A stretch of 64,000 nucleotides of DNA from Tillandsia leiboldiana. Lineage: Eukaryota > Streptophyta > Magnoliopsida > Poales > Bromeliaceae. A model generated the notes under the pieces. That model ran no database searches. It saw nothing but the letters and a program-made list of their open reading frames with translations, and was not told the DNA's origin. Below are positions 18,563-32,770 of the stretch, piece by piece. The stretch spans positions 46,207-110,206 of the forward strand of contig JAQNDB010000228.1 in the NCBI GenBank assembly GCA_029204045.2. Reading direction: 5' to 3'. Every line of letters begins with the position of its first letter. Positions within the stretch are counted from its first letter, which is position 1. Made by a program: the position numbers and the translations under genes.

Positions 18563-21500
18563 AGCTCATGGAGACCGCCACGGCCGCCGCAGTCCCAGTC
18601 TTATGGCCGTGGGCGATCTGAGAGGAGAGGGCCTGGTGGACCCCAGAGACCGCAGCAGCATCAGCAGCAGCACCAGCAGCAGAGATCGCAGCAGAGGCCG
18701 CAGAGATCTCAGCAGCAGTCCTCGAGGCAGCAAGCAGCAGCAGTCGAGGCATATCCGGTCCATCAGATAGGTGTGTTTTCTGCAGGGGGCAGCACCCGTC
18801 AGATACATGTGACCAGAGATGTGGACGATGCTTCCGATGTGGACAGCCAGGGCATGTGCGAGCTACCTGCCCCCTTACTACTTCCTCGGCACCTTCTTCG
18901 GCATCGGTTCCATATCCCCCTCAGCAGCAGCGACCACCAGCTCAGCGGCCTTATGCTCCAGCGAGCAGGCCGTCCACTTCTTACCCTGTGGATTCTCGAC
19001 CCCAGCACCGAGCGGGCGGGTGTAATGCCGCCCAGTTGGCGATTCTCTAGCGGCAGACCAGGTGGTGGCAGGTATTATTCTACTCTTTGGTATTCGGACT
19101 CGTACTTTATTCGACACCGGAGCATCTCATTCTTTCATTAGTCGAGCATTTGCATCCCTGCATGGTTTAGAGTTAGAGTCCTTGTCACATGCATTAAGTT
19201 GCGGATTCCCGATCATATTTTGCATGTCGGGAGCATTGTGTGGCATGCCCGGTACAGTTGGGGGCCTTGGATATTGCCTGCAGACTTGCTTGTCTTGCAG
19301 CAGCTCCCTGATTTGACTTGGTGTTGGGGATGGATTGGCTATCACGGTACTCCGCCACTATCGACTGCAGAGAGAGGACGGTGACTCTTCGCGAGCCAGG
19401 ACAGGAGGAGTTCATCTTCAGAGGCTGCCAGAGCACGCTATTCGCAGCGACCATTTCCTCGGCGAGGGCTAGGAGGATGTTGAGGCAGAGGTTGTACTGC
19501 CTTTTTGGCCACGGTTGTGGAGGTGCCTACGGCGGCACTGGGACTCGAGGATATCCCTATTGTCCGAGAGTTCCCAGATGTGTTTCCCCAGAGCTGACGA
19601 CGATGCCGCCGGAGAGGGAGATTGAGTTCGTGATTGATGTGGTCCCTGGGACTGCACCAATCTCAAAGGCACCCTATAGGATGGCGCCAGCCGAGTTAAG
19701 GGAGTTGAAAGCCCAGCTTCAGGATCTTTTGGATAGGGGCTTCGTCCGACCCAGTGTTTTCTCCGTGGGGAGCGCCTGTGTTGTTTGTTAAGAAGAAGGA
19801 TGGGTCACTCCGATTGTGCGTGGATTATAGGGAATTGAACAAAGTGACCATCCGAAACAAGTATCCCCTCCCTCGGATAGATGATTTGTTTGATCAGTTA
19901 CAGGGAGCATCTGTGTTCTCGAAGATTGATCTGCAGTCCGGTTACCACCAGCTTAGAGTGAGGGCCGAGGACATCTCCAAGACGGCTTCAGATCGCGGTA
20001 CGGGCATTATGAGTTCACGGTAATGCCTTTGGGCTGACTAATGCCCCTGCCGCATTCATGGACTTGATGAACAGGATTTTTCAGCCGTTTTTGGATCGGT
20101 TTGTGGTGGTGTTCATTGATGATATTTTGATCTACTCCCGGAGTGATCTGGAACACGAGGAGCACTTGAGGACCGTGCTACAGCTTCTGCGAGAGAAGAA
20201 GCTGTATGCTAAGTTCAAAAAATGCGAGTTTTGGCTCCGGGAGGTTGCCTTTCTGGGTCATGTGGTTTCAGCTGCTGGAGTGGCGGTGGATCCGGCCAAG
20301 GGTGGATGCTATTAGAGATTGGCCGAGGCCGACGACTATCACCGAGGTGGCGGAGCTTTCTTGGATTGGCGGGCTACTATCGGCGCTTTGTGGAAGGCTT
20401 TGCGAAGCTTTCCTCTCCCCTCACTCGTCTGACCAGAAAAGTGGTTAAGTTTGTTTGGAGCGAGACTTGCCAGAGCTGTTTGAGGAGCTGAAGCAGAGGT
20501 TAATGACCGCTCCAATCCTTGCCCTCCCAGTTATGGGGGAAGGATTTGTGATCTACAGTGATGCCTCACATAGTGGTCTGGGGTGTGTGTTGATGCAGCA
20601 TGGTAGGGTAATTGCCTATGCTTCGCGGCAATTGAAGGACTATGAGAAAAATTACCCTACTCATGATCTGGAGTTGGCAGCGGTGGTGTTTGCTCTGAAG
20701 CTGTGGCGGCATTATTTGTATGGAGAGCATTGCGAGATATATACTGATCACAAGAGCTTGAAAATATCTGTTCACACCAAAAGGAGCTGAATTGAGGCAA
20801 CGCCGGTGGTTGGAGTTGTTAAAGGATTACGATCTGAGTATCCTTTACCATCCCGGCAAGGCCAATGTCGTGGCAGATGCTTTGAGTAGGAGGACGAGTC
20901 TGAGCTTATTGATCTCGCAGCAGGCGCCGTTGGTCGAGCAGATGAGGCGGTTACAGTTGGAGGTAGTATCCCCTGGGGTCTCTGCTAGACGCATGTCTAT
21001 GGTCTTGCAGCCCACTCTGTTGGAGAGGATCAGGGACACTCAGAGTGAGGACCCCCACGTTGATTAGGATCAGGACGCAGCTTCAGGAGGATCAGACAGG
21101 GGATTTTTCTGTGGATAGCTCGGGAGTACTGGCGGTACAGGAACCGAGTGTGTGTGCCTATGGAATCAGGAGATTAGAGGTCAGATTTTGGAGGGAGGCC
21201 CATTTTACACCTTATACCATCCATCCTGGAGGTACTAAATGTATAAGGACCTCAAGGCACAGTTTGGTGGCCCGGGATGAAGCGGGACATTGGGAGATTC
21301 GTAGCTCATTGTTTAACTTGCCAGCAAGTGAAAGCAGAGCATCGCGTTCCTGCTGGTAAGTTGCAGAGTCTTCCAATTCCCGAGTGGAAATGGGACCACG
21401 TCACTATGGATTTCGTCGCTGGATTGCCGAGGGCGCAGAGCGGGGGCTGATGCGATCTGGGTTATTGTTGACAGACTCACCAAGTCGGCGCACTTCTTAC

Positions 21501-22452
21501 CGGTTCAGATGACCTGGTCACTGGAGCGTTTGGCACAGTTATATCTGGATGAGATAGTGAGGCTTCACGGCATACCTGCTTCGATTGTGTCAGATCGAGA
21601 CCCGAGATTCGTATCACGCTTTTGGGGGAGTTTGCATTCTGCATTGGGGACTCAGCTCAGGTTTAGCACCGCTTTCCATCCACAGACCGATGACAGTCAG
21701 AACGCACCATACAGACCCTCGAGGATCTGTTAAGAGCGTGCGTTATGATTTTGGAGGAGGATGGTACCGGCACTTGTCGTTGTTGAGTTCGCGTATAACA
21801 ACAGCTATCAGGCGAGCATCCAGATGGCTCCGTGTTGAGGCGTTGTATGGACGCAAGTGTCGGTCTCCCTATTTTGGAGTGACGTGGGTGAGAGAAGGAC
21901 TTTAGGACCGAATTTGCTTTTGGAGGCTGAGGAAAAGGTCAGAGTCATTCGCCGACACCTTTGACAGCCCAGAGTCGTCAGAGGAGCTACGCCGACACTC
22001 GACGGCGAGACCTGGAGTTTCAGATTGATGATCATGTCTTTTTGAAGGTCTCGCCCTCGAAAGGGGTCCGGAGATTTGGAGTACGGGGAAAGCTCAGTCC
22101 CCGCTTTATTGGACCCTTTGAGGTACTTGACAGAGTTGGTCCTGTGGCATACAGAGTTGCTTTACCCCCGCGCCTGGCCGGAGTTCATGATGTCTTCCAT
22201 GTCTCAGCTCTGAGGAGATATGTTTTTGACCCGTCGCATGTGATTGACTTCACTCCTTTGGAGATCGGCGAGGACTTGGTCTACGAGGAGCGCCCGTTAC
22301 GAATTCTTGCTCGTGAGGTGAGGGAATTGCGCAATCGGGCCATTCCGTATGTGAAAATCCTGTGGAGCAATCACGAGGAGCGAGAGGCCACTTGGGAGCT
22401 GGAGACAGAGATGAGAGATGCCTACCCCTTTTTGTTCGAGACTTTCATTTGA
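18563..22452 (+). pseudogene. gag-pol: Element A gag C-terminus and pol, frameshifted contig-end version
   Basis: Continues gag after the AGCTC duplication: Gln-rich linker, zinc knuckles, DTGA protease, RT with FIDDILIYS, RNase H, integrase and chromodomain. It is collinear with 34053-37943 but has many single-base insertions and deletions, for example near 19020, 19200, 19490, 19990, 20300, 20760, 21150, 21440 and 21690. Most lie in homopolymers or as lone indels, and the other copy is open throughout. The damage rises toward the gap at 24196, so low consensus quality near a contig end explains it better than mutation. Confidence 0.85.
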
Positions 22453-22511
22453 GGTACGTCTCTTCTGTTTTCTTTGTTTCGGGGACGAAACTTTTTTTTA
22501 GTGGGGGAGGA

Positions 22512-23229
22512 TGTAGGGCCCCTAAACTCCTTATAGCTTTTTCCCATGAATCCACTGTGCAAACACCTGTTGATGGTGTATCTGGCCCATGGTGCATCAA
22601 AGGGATGCCACAGATGGACCCGGTGAGCTTTGGTTGGCTGTTTTGGCCTTCGGCTGCTTTTGCCGAATTTTAGAAAAGGAATTTGGCCAAACAGAGGGTG
22701 GATTTGGATTCAGCGCGGAAAAACGCTTGAGAATGGTTTTTTGTTTGCTTAATTCTGAGTCCGGATGCCCAAAAGCGGGCTCCCGGAAGTTTTGGCAGTT
22801 TTTGGTGTTTGCGGGAGCCTCCGGCAAATTTTGGAGGTGGATTTTGGCGAAATGGACATCGTTTTTGGAATCAGCGCGCGAAAACGGTCAAGATGGCTTT
22901 TTACTTGATGTTTTTGGGCTGCGGTTACTGTTCACGCCGAACAGTGTTTCCGGCGATCGCCGGCGGCGGCGGGCACGCCGGCGGCGGCGGCGCAGCCTCG
23001 GGCAGGCGGCAGGCGGCGGCACAGGGCGCGGGCAGGGCGCGGGCAGGCGCCCGGGAGCGCGGGCAGGCGCGCGGTCCACCGCGGAGGTCGTGCGCCGGGG
23101 GCGGGCCACGTGGCGCTTTCCAGTTGGCCGGCGCTGCAGACGCGGTCCACGGAATTTGGTCCGGGTGCACGGTGGACCGGGTGACACACGTGGCGTGAGG
23201 TGATTGGTCCGGTGTTGTGCTCCCGGTCT
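22512..23229 (+). repeat. Element A 3' LTR, truncated (first copy)
   Basis: Begins TGTAGGGCCCC after the tract AGTGGGGGAGGA, preceded by GTTTCGGGGACGAAAC. GC-rich from about 22930, with CACGTGGC G-boxes. Cut at CCGGTCT, where a B-like LTR fragment joins. Equivalent to 38003-38724. Confidence 0.85.
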
Positions 23230-23478
23230 ATTCGGATCACCAAAATTATTTAGTTAAACGTACCTGATCAATCCGAATCCATTTTCCTTGAGATTGATGT
23301 ATATGATCCACAATTCTTCTACTTCAATCTTCAAGACTCAAAACACTGAGTGTCAACTTGAGCTCTTGTTGAATCTACTCTGAGTCTTCGAATGCTGATT
23401 GACAATTGATCACTTCAAGACTCCGACTCAACTCAACTACTCAACTCACGAAATATGCCAACACAAAAAGCCGTAACA
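23230..23478 (-). repeat. B-like LTR fragment (first copy)
   Basis: From ATTCGGATCACC to GCCGTAACA, the U3 start of a B-type LTR on the minus strand with the rest missing. Equivalent to 38725-38974. Confidence 0.8.
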
Positions 23479-24195
23479 CTGCTGACACTGGTAAACAACT
23501 GCCACTAACCCAGTGGCGACAAATAAAACATCTCGAGACCGCCGAGACCGCCGTTTACCCAAACGGCTCCCCCCAGATGAATACAACTACATCTACCAGA
23601 CTCCACTCTGCTCCCAAGCACGAGTGTAAAAGGCAACCCACACTAAGAGAAACCCGACCACTCGGCCCACTACCCGGGCGAGTAAAACCTATGTCCAGGA
23701 AGAAGTGAAGTGTGGATGTCTAAGTAAAATAACCTAGCCCAAGTTGGAGTTTCTACAGTCTGGCTGAACATGCTGCATATGATGGGGGTGCTAGGTCAAG
23801 TTCCAAGATAACAATAATTTTAACAGATAATAGAAAGCATGGAGATGATAAGATCATCAGGTAAAATTAGGAATATCAATTCCTACATTCTAGCAGCTGA
23901 ACAAGAATTCGCTATCATGCAGAGTCCTACAATAGTAGGCTTAACGTACAGTCCATCAATCTTGGAGACAGGGCCACCCACCTGAACGTGCTAACTGTCC
24001 GGAGTCGTCAGCTACTAATAAGTGCCCAGAAACAGATATCTCAGTACATCCACCAAGCCAACGGTACCAAAGCAGTGCTCAAAACATCCTGGGTACAAAA
24101 TACATTCCAAAAAATTACACTTAATTCCATAAAATTCCAAACATACAAAAATCTGCGATGAACAGTCCCCTTCGGTGAAATTTTCACCTGCTGAA
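23479..24195 (-). repeat. Family X LTR fragment up to the assembly gap (first copy)
   Basis: Same sequence as 38975-39694, ending at CACCTGCTGAA directly before the Ns. Confidence 0.8.
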
Positions 24196-24295
24196 NNNNN
24201 NNNNNNNNNNNNNNNNNNNNNNNNNNNNNNNNNNNNNNNNNNNNNNNNNNNNNNNNNNNNNNNNNNNNNNNNNNNNNNNNNNNNNNNNNNNNNNN
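24196..24295. other. Assembly gap of exactly 100 N
   Basis: A fixed-length placeholder gap between two contigs whose ends overlap (see 24296-39694). Confidence 0.99.
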
Positions 24296-24328
24296 CATAG
24301 ATAAACCTAAAACCTCTCTGATACCAAT

Positions 24329-25689
24329 TGTAGAGTTATGAATCACAAGGATCTAAATAGGTACTATCAAAAACTAGAGGGGGGTGGGAATAGGTGTAAT
24401 ACTTAAAACTCAATCTCAGTGCAAAATAAAAACCAATGCGGAAAATAAAAACAGCACACCGAGATTTACGTGGAAACTCCAATCCAGGAGAAAAACCACG
24501 GACCAACACGCAATAACAATCCACTAAGAATAGAAGAATAACAAGGTGATTACCGACTCCACGGACTCAACCCTCCTTCAGCTTCTTCGGACCTTGCGCT
24601 GACCGGTTGGATATCCACGCAATAACAATCCCTAAGAAAAGAAGAATAACAAGGTGATTACCGTCTCCACGGATTTAACCCCTCTTCAATTTCTTGGACC
24701 TCGCGCTCCACCGATTTTGCCACGTCCACTGCTCACGTTCGAATCCACGAACGCACGCTTCGAATCCACGAAACGCCTTTAGCACACGAATCCACGATGC
24801 CACGTCGAATCCACGACGCAAACTCAGTCGATAAGAATATTGACTTCGATGGTGATCCTTTGCTTAGATTCTCATTGAGGAACCGTAGAAGAAATCTCTA
24901 AGCAAAGATTAGATCAATTCGACAAAAGATATGTTCTTGAAAGAACCATCGAATTGACCTAAAAGAGGCTATAAAGAAGATCGATAAAAACCTAGCCTCT
25001 AGGGTTGCTCTCAAGTGTTTTATAAATTGATCGGCCGTAGCTCCCCGTTTTTGAGAAACCCTAAATGTCTATTTATAGTTAGAAACCTTTGGAAAGAGAT
25101 AAGAATCAAAAACATACCTTATCTGGAAATTTTCAGGACGGCGATCCGGATCGGGGATTTACTGCGATCCGGATCGTCGTAACGAGATTGACGATTCCAG
25201 AAAACCAGGGTTCGGGATCCGGATCGCATTGCCCGATCCGGATCGTTATACAAATCAGAAAACTTAACATTCGGGATCCGGATCGGAAATTGCATGGATC
25301 CGGATCGAAGTCTGTATGAAGCAACAACCTTCGGGATCCGGATCGTTGGCTCTGATCCGGATCCTGAACAAGTCCGAACACCAGTTTTTGATTTTATGCA
25401 ATTAAAGTTCATCCAAGTGTTTCTACACTATAAGAAAGTATTCGGATCACCATAATTATTTAGTTAAACATACCTGATCCTCTTGAATACTTTCTTCTGA
25501 GATTGATGTAACTGATCCACAATTCTTCAACTTCAATCTTCAAGACTCAAGACACTGGGTGTCAACTTGAGCTCTTGTTGAATCTTCTCTAAGTCTTTGA
25601 TTGCTGATTGACAATTTGATCCCTTTAAGACTCCGACTCAACTCACTGACTTGACTCACGAAATATGCCAATACCAAAAAGCCGTAACA
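24329..25689 (-). repeat. Element B 5' LTR, second copy
   Basis: Equivalent to 8790-10165 with many small indels. Followed by GGGTG (25690-25694) as in the first copy. Primer site just left, at about 24316-24326. Confidence 0.88.
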
Positions 25690-25787
25690 GGGTGGAGAGA
25701 GGTTGATCGGTGGTGGCCATACAGAGGGCCCTGTCGCGCAGAGTTCCGAAGGAAGCGACCAGCCCCAGAGCGGGGGACAGGCAGCTC
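25690..25787 (+). pseudogene. gag: Element A gag fragment 2, second copy
   Basis: Equivalent to 10166-10268, with several lost bases; ends in AGCTC before element C. Confidence 0.82.
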
Positions 25788-27083
25788 GTTACGGCATTTT
25801 GTGTTGGCACATTTCGTGAGTTTGAGTCGGAGTCTTAAAGGGAACAAATTGTCAAATCGGCTTTCGAAGACTCATTGAAGATTCAACATGAGCTCAAGAT
25901 AACACTCAGGTATGGTTAATTAAACCATGGTGATTAAGTTCATTTATAACCATTGGAATCAGGAACTTAGTGAAAACCGGTTTAGACTTGGTTTTAGGAA
26001 CTTGGATTTAACTTACAATCTATTTTAAGTTTGGTTTCCGGTACTTGGTTTGATTTGGATAAAGCTTATCTTGGAAAAATCAGTTTTTACATTACGTACC
26101 GGAACCACACTTGAAGTTCCTCTAACCCGACACAGAATTTTCTGTAAATTGCACTGCGTACCGGAACACGGACTCGCGTACCGGAACACAATAGAAAAAT
26201 CTGTGTTTGCACCATTGCGTACCGGAACGTGATATTTGGTACCGGTACACAATGCCCCATCGGGGAAATTTCCTAAACCGACTTTTATCTTTTTCCAAGG
26301 GTTATAAATAGATACTTAGGGTTTCTAAACGAGGGTGACCAATACGAATCAATAAAAACACTCGTGAGCAACCCTAGAGGCTGGTTTTTACCGTTCTTCT
26401 CTTTCGCCTCTATTAGGTCAATTCGACGGTTCTTCCATGATCTATCTTTCGTCGAATTGATCTAGTCTTTGCTTAGAGATTTCTTCTACGGTTCCTTCAT
26501 GATAATCTAAGCAAAGGATCACCATCGAAGCCTATATTCTATATCGGCTATTTGCGTCGTGGATTCGTGCGTGACATCGTGGATTCGATGTGTTGAAGGC
26601 GTTTCGTGGATTCGAAACGTGTGCTCGTGGATTCGAGTGGCGTTCGTGGATTCGAACGTGTGCAGTGGACGTGCAATCGGTGGAGCGCGAGGTCCGAAGA
26701 AATTGAAGGAGGGGTTGACACCTTGTTATTCTTCTTTTCTTAGAGGATTGTTATTGCGTGGACATCCAACCGTTCAGCGCAAGGTCCGAAGAAGCTGAAG
26801 GAGGGGTTGAGTCCGTGGAGTCGGTAATCACCTTGTTATTCTTCTATTCTTAGTGGATTGTTATTGCGTGTTGGTCCCGTGGTTTTTCTCCTGGATTGGA
26901 GTTTCCACGTATATCTCGGTGTGCTATTTTATTTTCGCATTGGTTTTTATTTTGCACTGAGATTGAGTTTTTAAGTATTACACCTATTCACCCCCCCCTC
27001 TAGTTGTTTGATAGTACCTATTTAGATCCTTTGGGATTAATAACCCTACAATGGTATCAGAGCGGGTTTTAGGTTTATCTATC

Positions 27084-29030
27084 ATGGGTGAAAGTGGTAA
27101 TATTTATAGACCTCCTCTTTTGATGGGACTAATTATGCTTATTGGAAAGTGCGGATGAGAGCTTTTCTCATCGCAATTGATGAGCGGGTATGGCAATCCG
27201 TGGAATGCGGTTGGGTGCATCCTGTTGAGGAAGTAGGAAATTCTACTACCCCAAAACCTCGCTCTAGATGGTCCAAAGAGGAATTTGAAAGATCTTCTTA
27301 CAATGGGAAAGGTATGAACGCTTTATTTAATTCTCTTTCCTCGACTGAGTTCACAAGAATTTCCGCGTGTGAAACCGCGAAGGAAATTTGGGATATTCTC
27401 AAAATTACACATGAGGGTACTAATCTTGTAAAAATTCAAAAGCTCCAGATGCTTACAAGTCAATTTGACTCTATTCATATGGAAGAGCATGAATTGTTTA
27501 CAGATTATTACACTAGACTTCAAGATGTAATAAATACATGTGCTAATTTAGGAGAAAAGATCCCGGAGTCGAAAATTGTAAGAAAGATACTTCGGACTCT
27601 TCCGGAACGGTTTAGGGCAAAGGTTACCGCCATTGAAACCGTTAGTCATCCGGATGAGATGAGTGTAGAGGAATTAGTAGGTGCTTTGCAAACTTATGAA
27701 ATGACTTTTCCTACTAATCAAGTTTCTTCCAAGTCTTCTTCTAAGCTTACAGGTATTGCATTCAAATCCACAAAGGAAGAAGATAGCGAATCAAGTTCCG
27801 ACGATGAAATCTCTTTTGCCGATTTTGAAGAACAATTGGCGCGGATCACAAAGAAATTTCGTCGGAATTTTGGAAGAATCGAACCGATGGATCTTCATCC
27901 ACGAAACCATCTAAAGGATCATCGGGTTCTAAATCCTCTAACCTCAAATTCCTGCAAAACCTTCTAAGGAAAAAGATGAATTCGAAGGGGAAATCCGATG
28001 TTATAGATGCAAAGGCTACGGCCATATTTCAACGGATTGTCCTACTCCGAAATATATAAAAAGAAGGCTTTGCAAGCGAAAACTTGGGACGATTCTACTT
28101 CTAATGAATCGACCTCAAGTAAAGAAGAAAAAACGTTGCTTCTCATGCCTCTCATTTTCCCTCTTCTAATAATTGTTTATCATCTTTAGTCACTGACTCT
28201 CTCCTTTGATTGATTTTGTATGAAACATCAACAACCGGCGGAGAGTCATCAAGTGAGGGGGAGTCGGACGAAGAAGAACTCGTTGAGGCATATCAACAAC
28301 TTCTTACGGAATCAAAGAAGATGGCCAAACATATAAGAAGTTGAGGAAGCAACGACTTGAAGGTCAAGACGAGAATCATGCTTTAAAGATAAAACTTCAT
28401 GATCTCGAGGAGGAACAAGACGTTTATTGGATAACAATAAAATCCTCCAAGAAAAGCTAAACCAATCGGAGACAAACGCTAAATCATATATGGACAAGAT
28501 TGGTTTTCTAGAAAAACAGTTTGAGGAGATTCATGTCACCAACCAAGTATTGACCAAGCAAGTTCATGAACTCAAATCCGACATACAAAGGTTTTCAACG
28601 GTTCCAAGAAACTTGATTGTATGTCCGGATTAGGTCAAACAAGCAAGGTTGGTTTGGGATTTAAAAAGGATCAAACTGTGCATGCTTCAAGTTCCACACT
28701 CAAATTGAAAGGAAGAACGTGTCACTTATGTGGACTTGAAGGACATTTGGTGAAGAATTGCCCGAAAAAGAGAAAGAAGAGTTCTTCGGCAACTTCATCT
28801 ACGGAGCGAACTCAACGGAATCAAAAGACACATCAAGTCAAAGGAGTTCACTCAACCCACCAAAGGTCCGAGCCACAACATCAATCATACAAGTGGATCA
28901 CTGCGAGGCAAAGACCTAAGGTGGACCAACAGTCAAAGCGGACAACCCCGGCCACAACGAATCAAGACAACCCAAAATCCAGCGATTTTGGATTCGGAAA
29001 GGTGATATCTTTCCTTGTCTTAAGTTCTAA
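27084..29030 (+). pseudogene. gag: Gag of element C, second copy, frameshifted
   Basis: Starts MGESGNIYRPP and is collinear with 11577-13529, but frameshifts occur near 27120, 27867, 27953, 28053, 28130, 28200, 28335, 28420 and 28610. It has AAG where the first copy has TAG. At several sites it carries bases found in element B instead of the first copy (for example GCGGGTATGG, GAAATGAC). That could reflect an allele or mis-polishing from related elements. Confidence 0.8.
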
Positions 29031-30047
29031 TAGCTTATGACTGTATGTAATGCTTTGATTGGTTTTCCTTCATATTTTCTAATCTCTGCATTACATGTTT
29101 TCAATGCTCTTCGTTTTTATACTTTGTTTTTGAACAAAAGGGTTTTTGAACAAGTGCATTGAATAAAAGGGCTTCACTTTCATTCACTCCAAATAATTTT
29201 ATATGGATTATCAACTTTACTCCATAATCATAATCTTGAAGATACTTCATTATAGGAGTTTTTGATATTATAAGCATCAAATTTTAGAAATCATGTGTGA
29301 TCTTTAGATGCTTAATCTATCTCGGTTGTGTGAATTCTTTGTGATAAAGAGACAACCGATAGACTAAAATTTGGGATTTAATTCTTTCACGTAAGAGATT
29401 GCATTCTTACAAGGGTAAATAATTGAATTTGAAAAGATGTGGAAAGAGTTACATCCGAAAGGAGTGTGAAAACTACCACCACATGCTGGAAAGAGCTGCC
29501 ACCCCGGTCGTCCGTTTGTGTGTGAAGCTACCACATGTTATGGATGCTTGATAGTTTTATGAGAAAATCTTTAGTTGAAGCATTTGGAGATTTTATATGC
29601 AAAACTCTTATATTTTGAACAATCTCCTGGTTGGTATAAGGTGGGATAGTTGAAAGATGCTCAAAGAGCCACCCTTAGGTATTTTAGTGATTATCTCAAT
29701 TTGAAAGGGTAGAATTCAAGATTGATGTCGTTTGGAAATCTCCGTATGTCATCTTTGTAAATCCGTTACATCTTGATAGACTTTGGATCTCAAGATTATT
29801 TTGATGACTTGTGTTTGATGAATATAACATGAAAAACGGTTTATAATGTTTTACCTTTATTTTCATGATTTTGGAGTAAATCTTTTTAATTTGTGAAATT
29901 AATTGGATTGAATGACATCTAGTGAATTCATGTTTAAAGCACTTAAATTGATTTCTTGATGGAATACAAATCGGTATTTGAAAAGTTTCTAAAATTGGAT
30001 TTGTTTCAAGAAATTTTTTTGCTTTTTGGCTCTGTTTTCCCGGTACC

Positions 30048-30397
30048 TGCTTTTTAGTACCTGAAAATCCAATCCGGATTAGAAAATCCAATCCGGATCC
30101 GAATGTGAAGTTTTCTGGTTTTTCACTTGCGTACCGGTACTACACTTTTAGTACCGGAACTACATTGCGGACGGATCCCCCCCTGTCAATCGGATCCCGA
30201 ACGATGGTTTTCGGTTTTCTTTTACTCATGTCACCGTGTACGGTACGCGTCTCGGTACCGGTACGCGATCTGGGATTCCTATATTCCGAGACTACAATGT
30301 TTTTATTTCATCTCTCCCACTTCAAAACCCTCCCTTCTCTCTCTAAAACATCTCTAAGGGGTTTCTTCATCAAGATCAAGTGATTTGTTGCTTTGAT
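30048..30397 (+). promoter_or_regulatory. Internal ORF2 promoter, second copy
   Basis: Equivalent to 14561-14912; palindromes present but several are damaged by missing bases. Predicted intron about 30398-30763. Confidence 0.5.
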
Positions 30398-30802
30398 TTG
30401 TAAGTTTCTTCATTAATCTTGCTTACTTTTGTTTCAAAACCCTAGTTTTTAGGTTTTGATGTTTATTTTTGGGATTTTTGAGTTGATCCTTACTCTAAAT
30501 GAAATCTCTTGCTTAAATCACTCTTAATTCATGTTTAGAACATATATGGTTGCTTTCTATCTAATTAGATTCATGTTTCCATGCTTATTTGATTGAATCT
30601 AACTTTTTCATATGTTCTTAGCATAAAAGAAATTGAGAATTAGGGCTTTAATGTAAATGATTTTTAAATGATGAAACATCAATTGTGACTTGTTTAGAAT
30701 GTTTCTTGGACATGTTTAAGCCTTCCCATACGATCAAATCATAGTGCATTGTGTTCTTTGTAGGAAATAGCATTTTCATGGCTTCTTGCACTAGTGGTTT
30801 TG

Positions 30803-32135
30803 ATGGCCACTGGAAGTGGACGTGGTCGCGGTTCTGGAAAGAAAAAGGCTACCAACGATCACGCTACGAGGATTCAACTAGCTCAGAATCTGAACATTCC
30901 TCAGAATATGAAGAGGAATCAGTTCAAGGAAAGGGGGAAAGCACCTTTGGCTTCAAGGAAAAAGAAGGGTGCGGATTCTCCTTCGCGTAGAAGTACCGGT
31001 GGACCGGTAATACGCGAGGCGCTCTCAACGGAGATCAAATGTTGATGAAAGTGAACCGCATGTGAGTGCAAAACGCCGTGCCAGATTTGCGAACCGCACA
31101 TGCATTGGAGAGCGACACGTGAACTTTAACGAGCTATGTCGTGAGGTGCCAGACTTTGCAAGGCTTTTGGAACGAAGCCATATTCGGCCACTTGGCAGAG
31201 TTAAACCTAAGATGGGCTTTTGTGTGGAGATCATCAGGGAGTTCTACATGCGAGGTAACATACTTCAAAAAGACCATGAAACCGGAGCTTTCGTCTTTGA
31301 AACAACAGTTAGAGACGTCAAGTTTGACATTACTCCAGCAGTAATTGGTGCAAACCTTGGATTAACTGTTGACACTTCTGGTCTTTATTACACTGAGGGT
31401 AATTTCCAACATGATACCCATTGGGATATGGTTGTGGACTCTATTTGCAAGACAGGGACGCGCACGAACAGATCATATGTTGAATCAAAGGACCTAAAAC
31501 CAGAGTATCATATTTTGTCCTTAATTGTATGCTACAACCTATTGCCCACACTGGGGACCAAAAGGATTCGATGGGATCGATTGTTACTTCTCTTTGTCCT
31601 CGGTCACCCGGAAAGTGCAAATGGAATTAACACAAACATTCCATTTCTCATTTGGCAGCAAATGGTACATGTCATTGAAGGATCAAGGCAACGCGACCTT
31701 CTACCGTATCCAATCTTGATTACTAGTATTCTGGAAGATCACGGAGTTGACATTTCTTGTGCCAAATTTGATTATGGCTTGGGGGCAATTGATGGAATCA
31801 CTTTAGCCAAGTCAATCAGCACTTTGAAGACATTTGGGCATACAAAAGCCGATGCAAGTGAAGCGACAGTGAGTGCACCACCTCGTCAAGAATCTCCTGA
31901 ACCAGATGAGGTCATAACTCTTCAAACCTTGCATCGGGATGTTCGTTCCTTAAAGCAAAGGATGGAGCAAAGGATGGAGCAAGGCTTCAAGAAACTTGAG
32001 GATGGTTTAAAGAAAATCTTCGATATCCTTGGGTGCAAACATGATGATGTGGTCACTGGAGCAACTGCACCGAGTACATCGCATGGACCAACATCACATG
32101 ATGATGATGATGATGATTCAAATGAGGATGAGTGA
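30803..32135 (+). pseudogene. ORF2 of element C, second copy, N-terminal frameshifts
   Basis: Identical to 15317-16648 over most of its length. Small indels near 30855, 30937 and 31018 break the first 90 codons; 31062-32135 is open and encodes the conserved domain, coiled coil and acidic tail unchanged. The indels lie in short homopolymers. Confidence 0.78.
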
Positions 32136-32770
32136 TCTCTTTTCCTTCTTGTTTTTGGTTTTCAGTTTCCTTTCACGTTGTGATGAACAAGAACTCTAAT
32201 CGTCTTGTAACTAAGAAATTATCCTCCTAGTATTTTTACTTTTTGTTTATATTAACTGTTTGACAATTTGTGACAAAAAGGGGGAGAACGGAAATAACGG
32301 AAATGATGGACATATCATAAAAAGGGGGAGACAGAAAATAATGATTGCATCACAAAGGGGGAGAATATAGATGCTCAAGACAGGGGGAGAACATGGATGC
32401 TCTTGGATGCTCAAGATAGGGGGAGATAAAGAACAGATTGAAAGAGCCACAAAACAAAAGCTGGAAAAACAAAAGAACCAAATGGAAGACGAATCAAATG
32501 TAGGATTTTAACTTCTAACGACTAACGTTTGATTTTGTTTGGAGTTTTGTTTTGCAGGAATTACATCACTTTAAGACTCCAAGTCCTAAGTCATAGAGTA
32601 TGTTCTAGGACCGTTTGGTTCAAATGTATTTGTATTTATTGGATCTTTCACGCAAAGAAAATCAATATTTTGGTGATAACATTGAGTTTCGTCTTTTTGG
32701 TTTAAGATGAGTGACTTGAGCGACTTTATGTATTTTTGGGTTTTGTCACGAAATTGCCAAAGGGGGAGAT

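Noticed and set aside
19754..20315. Separate small RT genes in the first copy
   Set aside because: They are pieces of one pol frame broken by single-base indels; the second copy is continuous.
22889..23240. Proline/arginine-rich frames in GC-rich LTR sequence
   Set aside because: Same cause: GC-rich U3 of the A LTR, frames on both strands, no conserved start.
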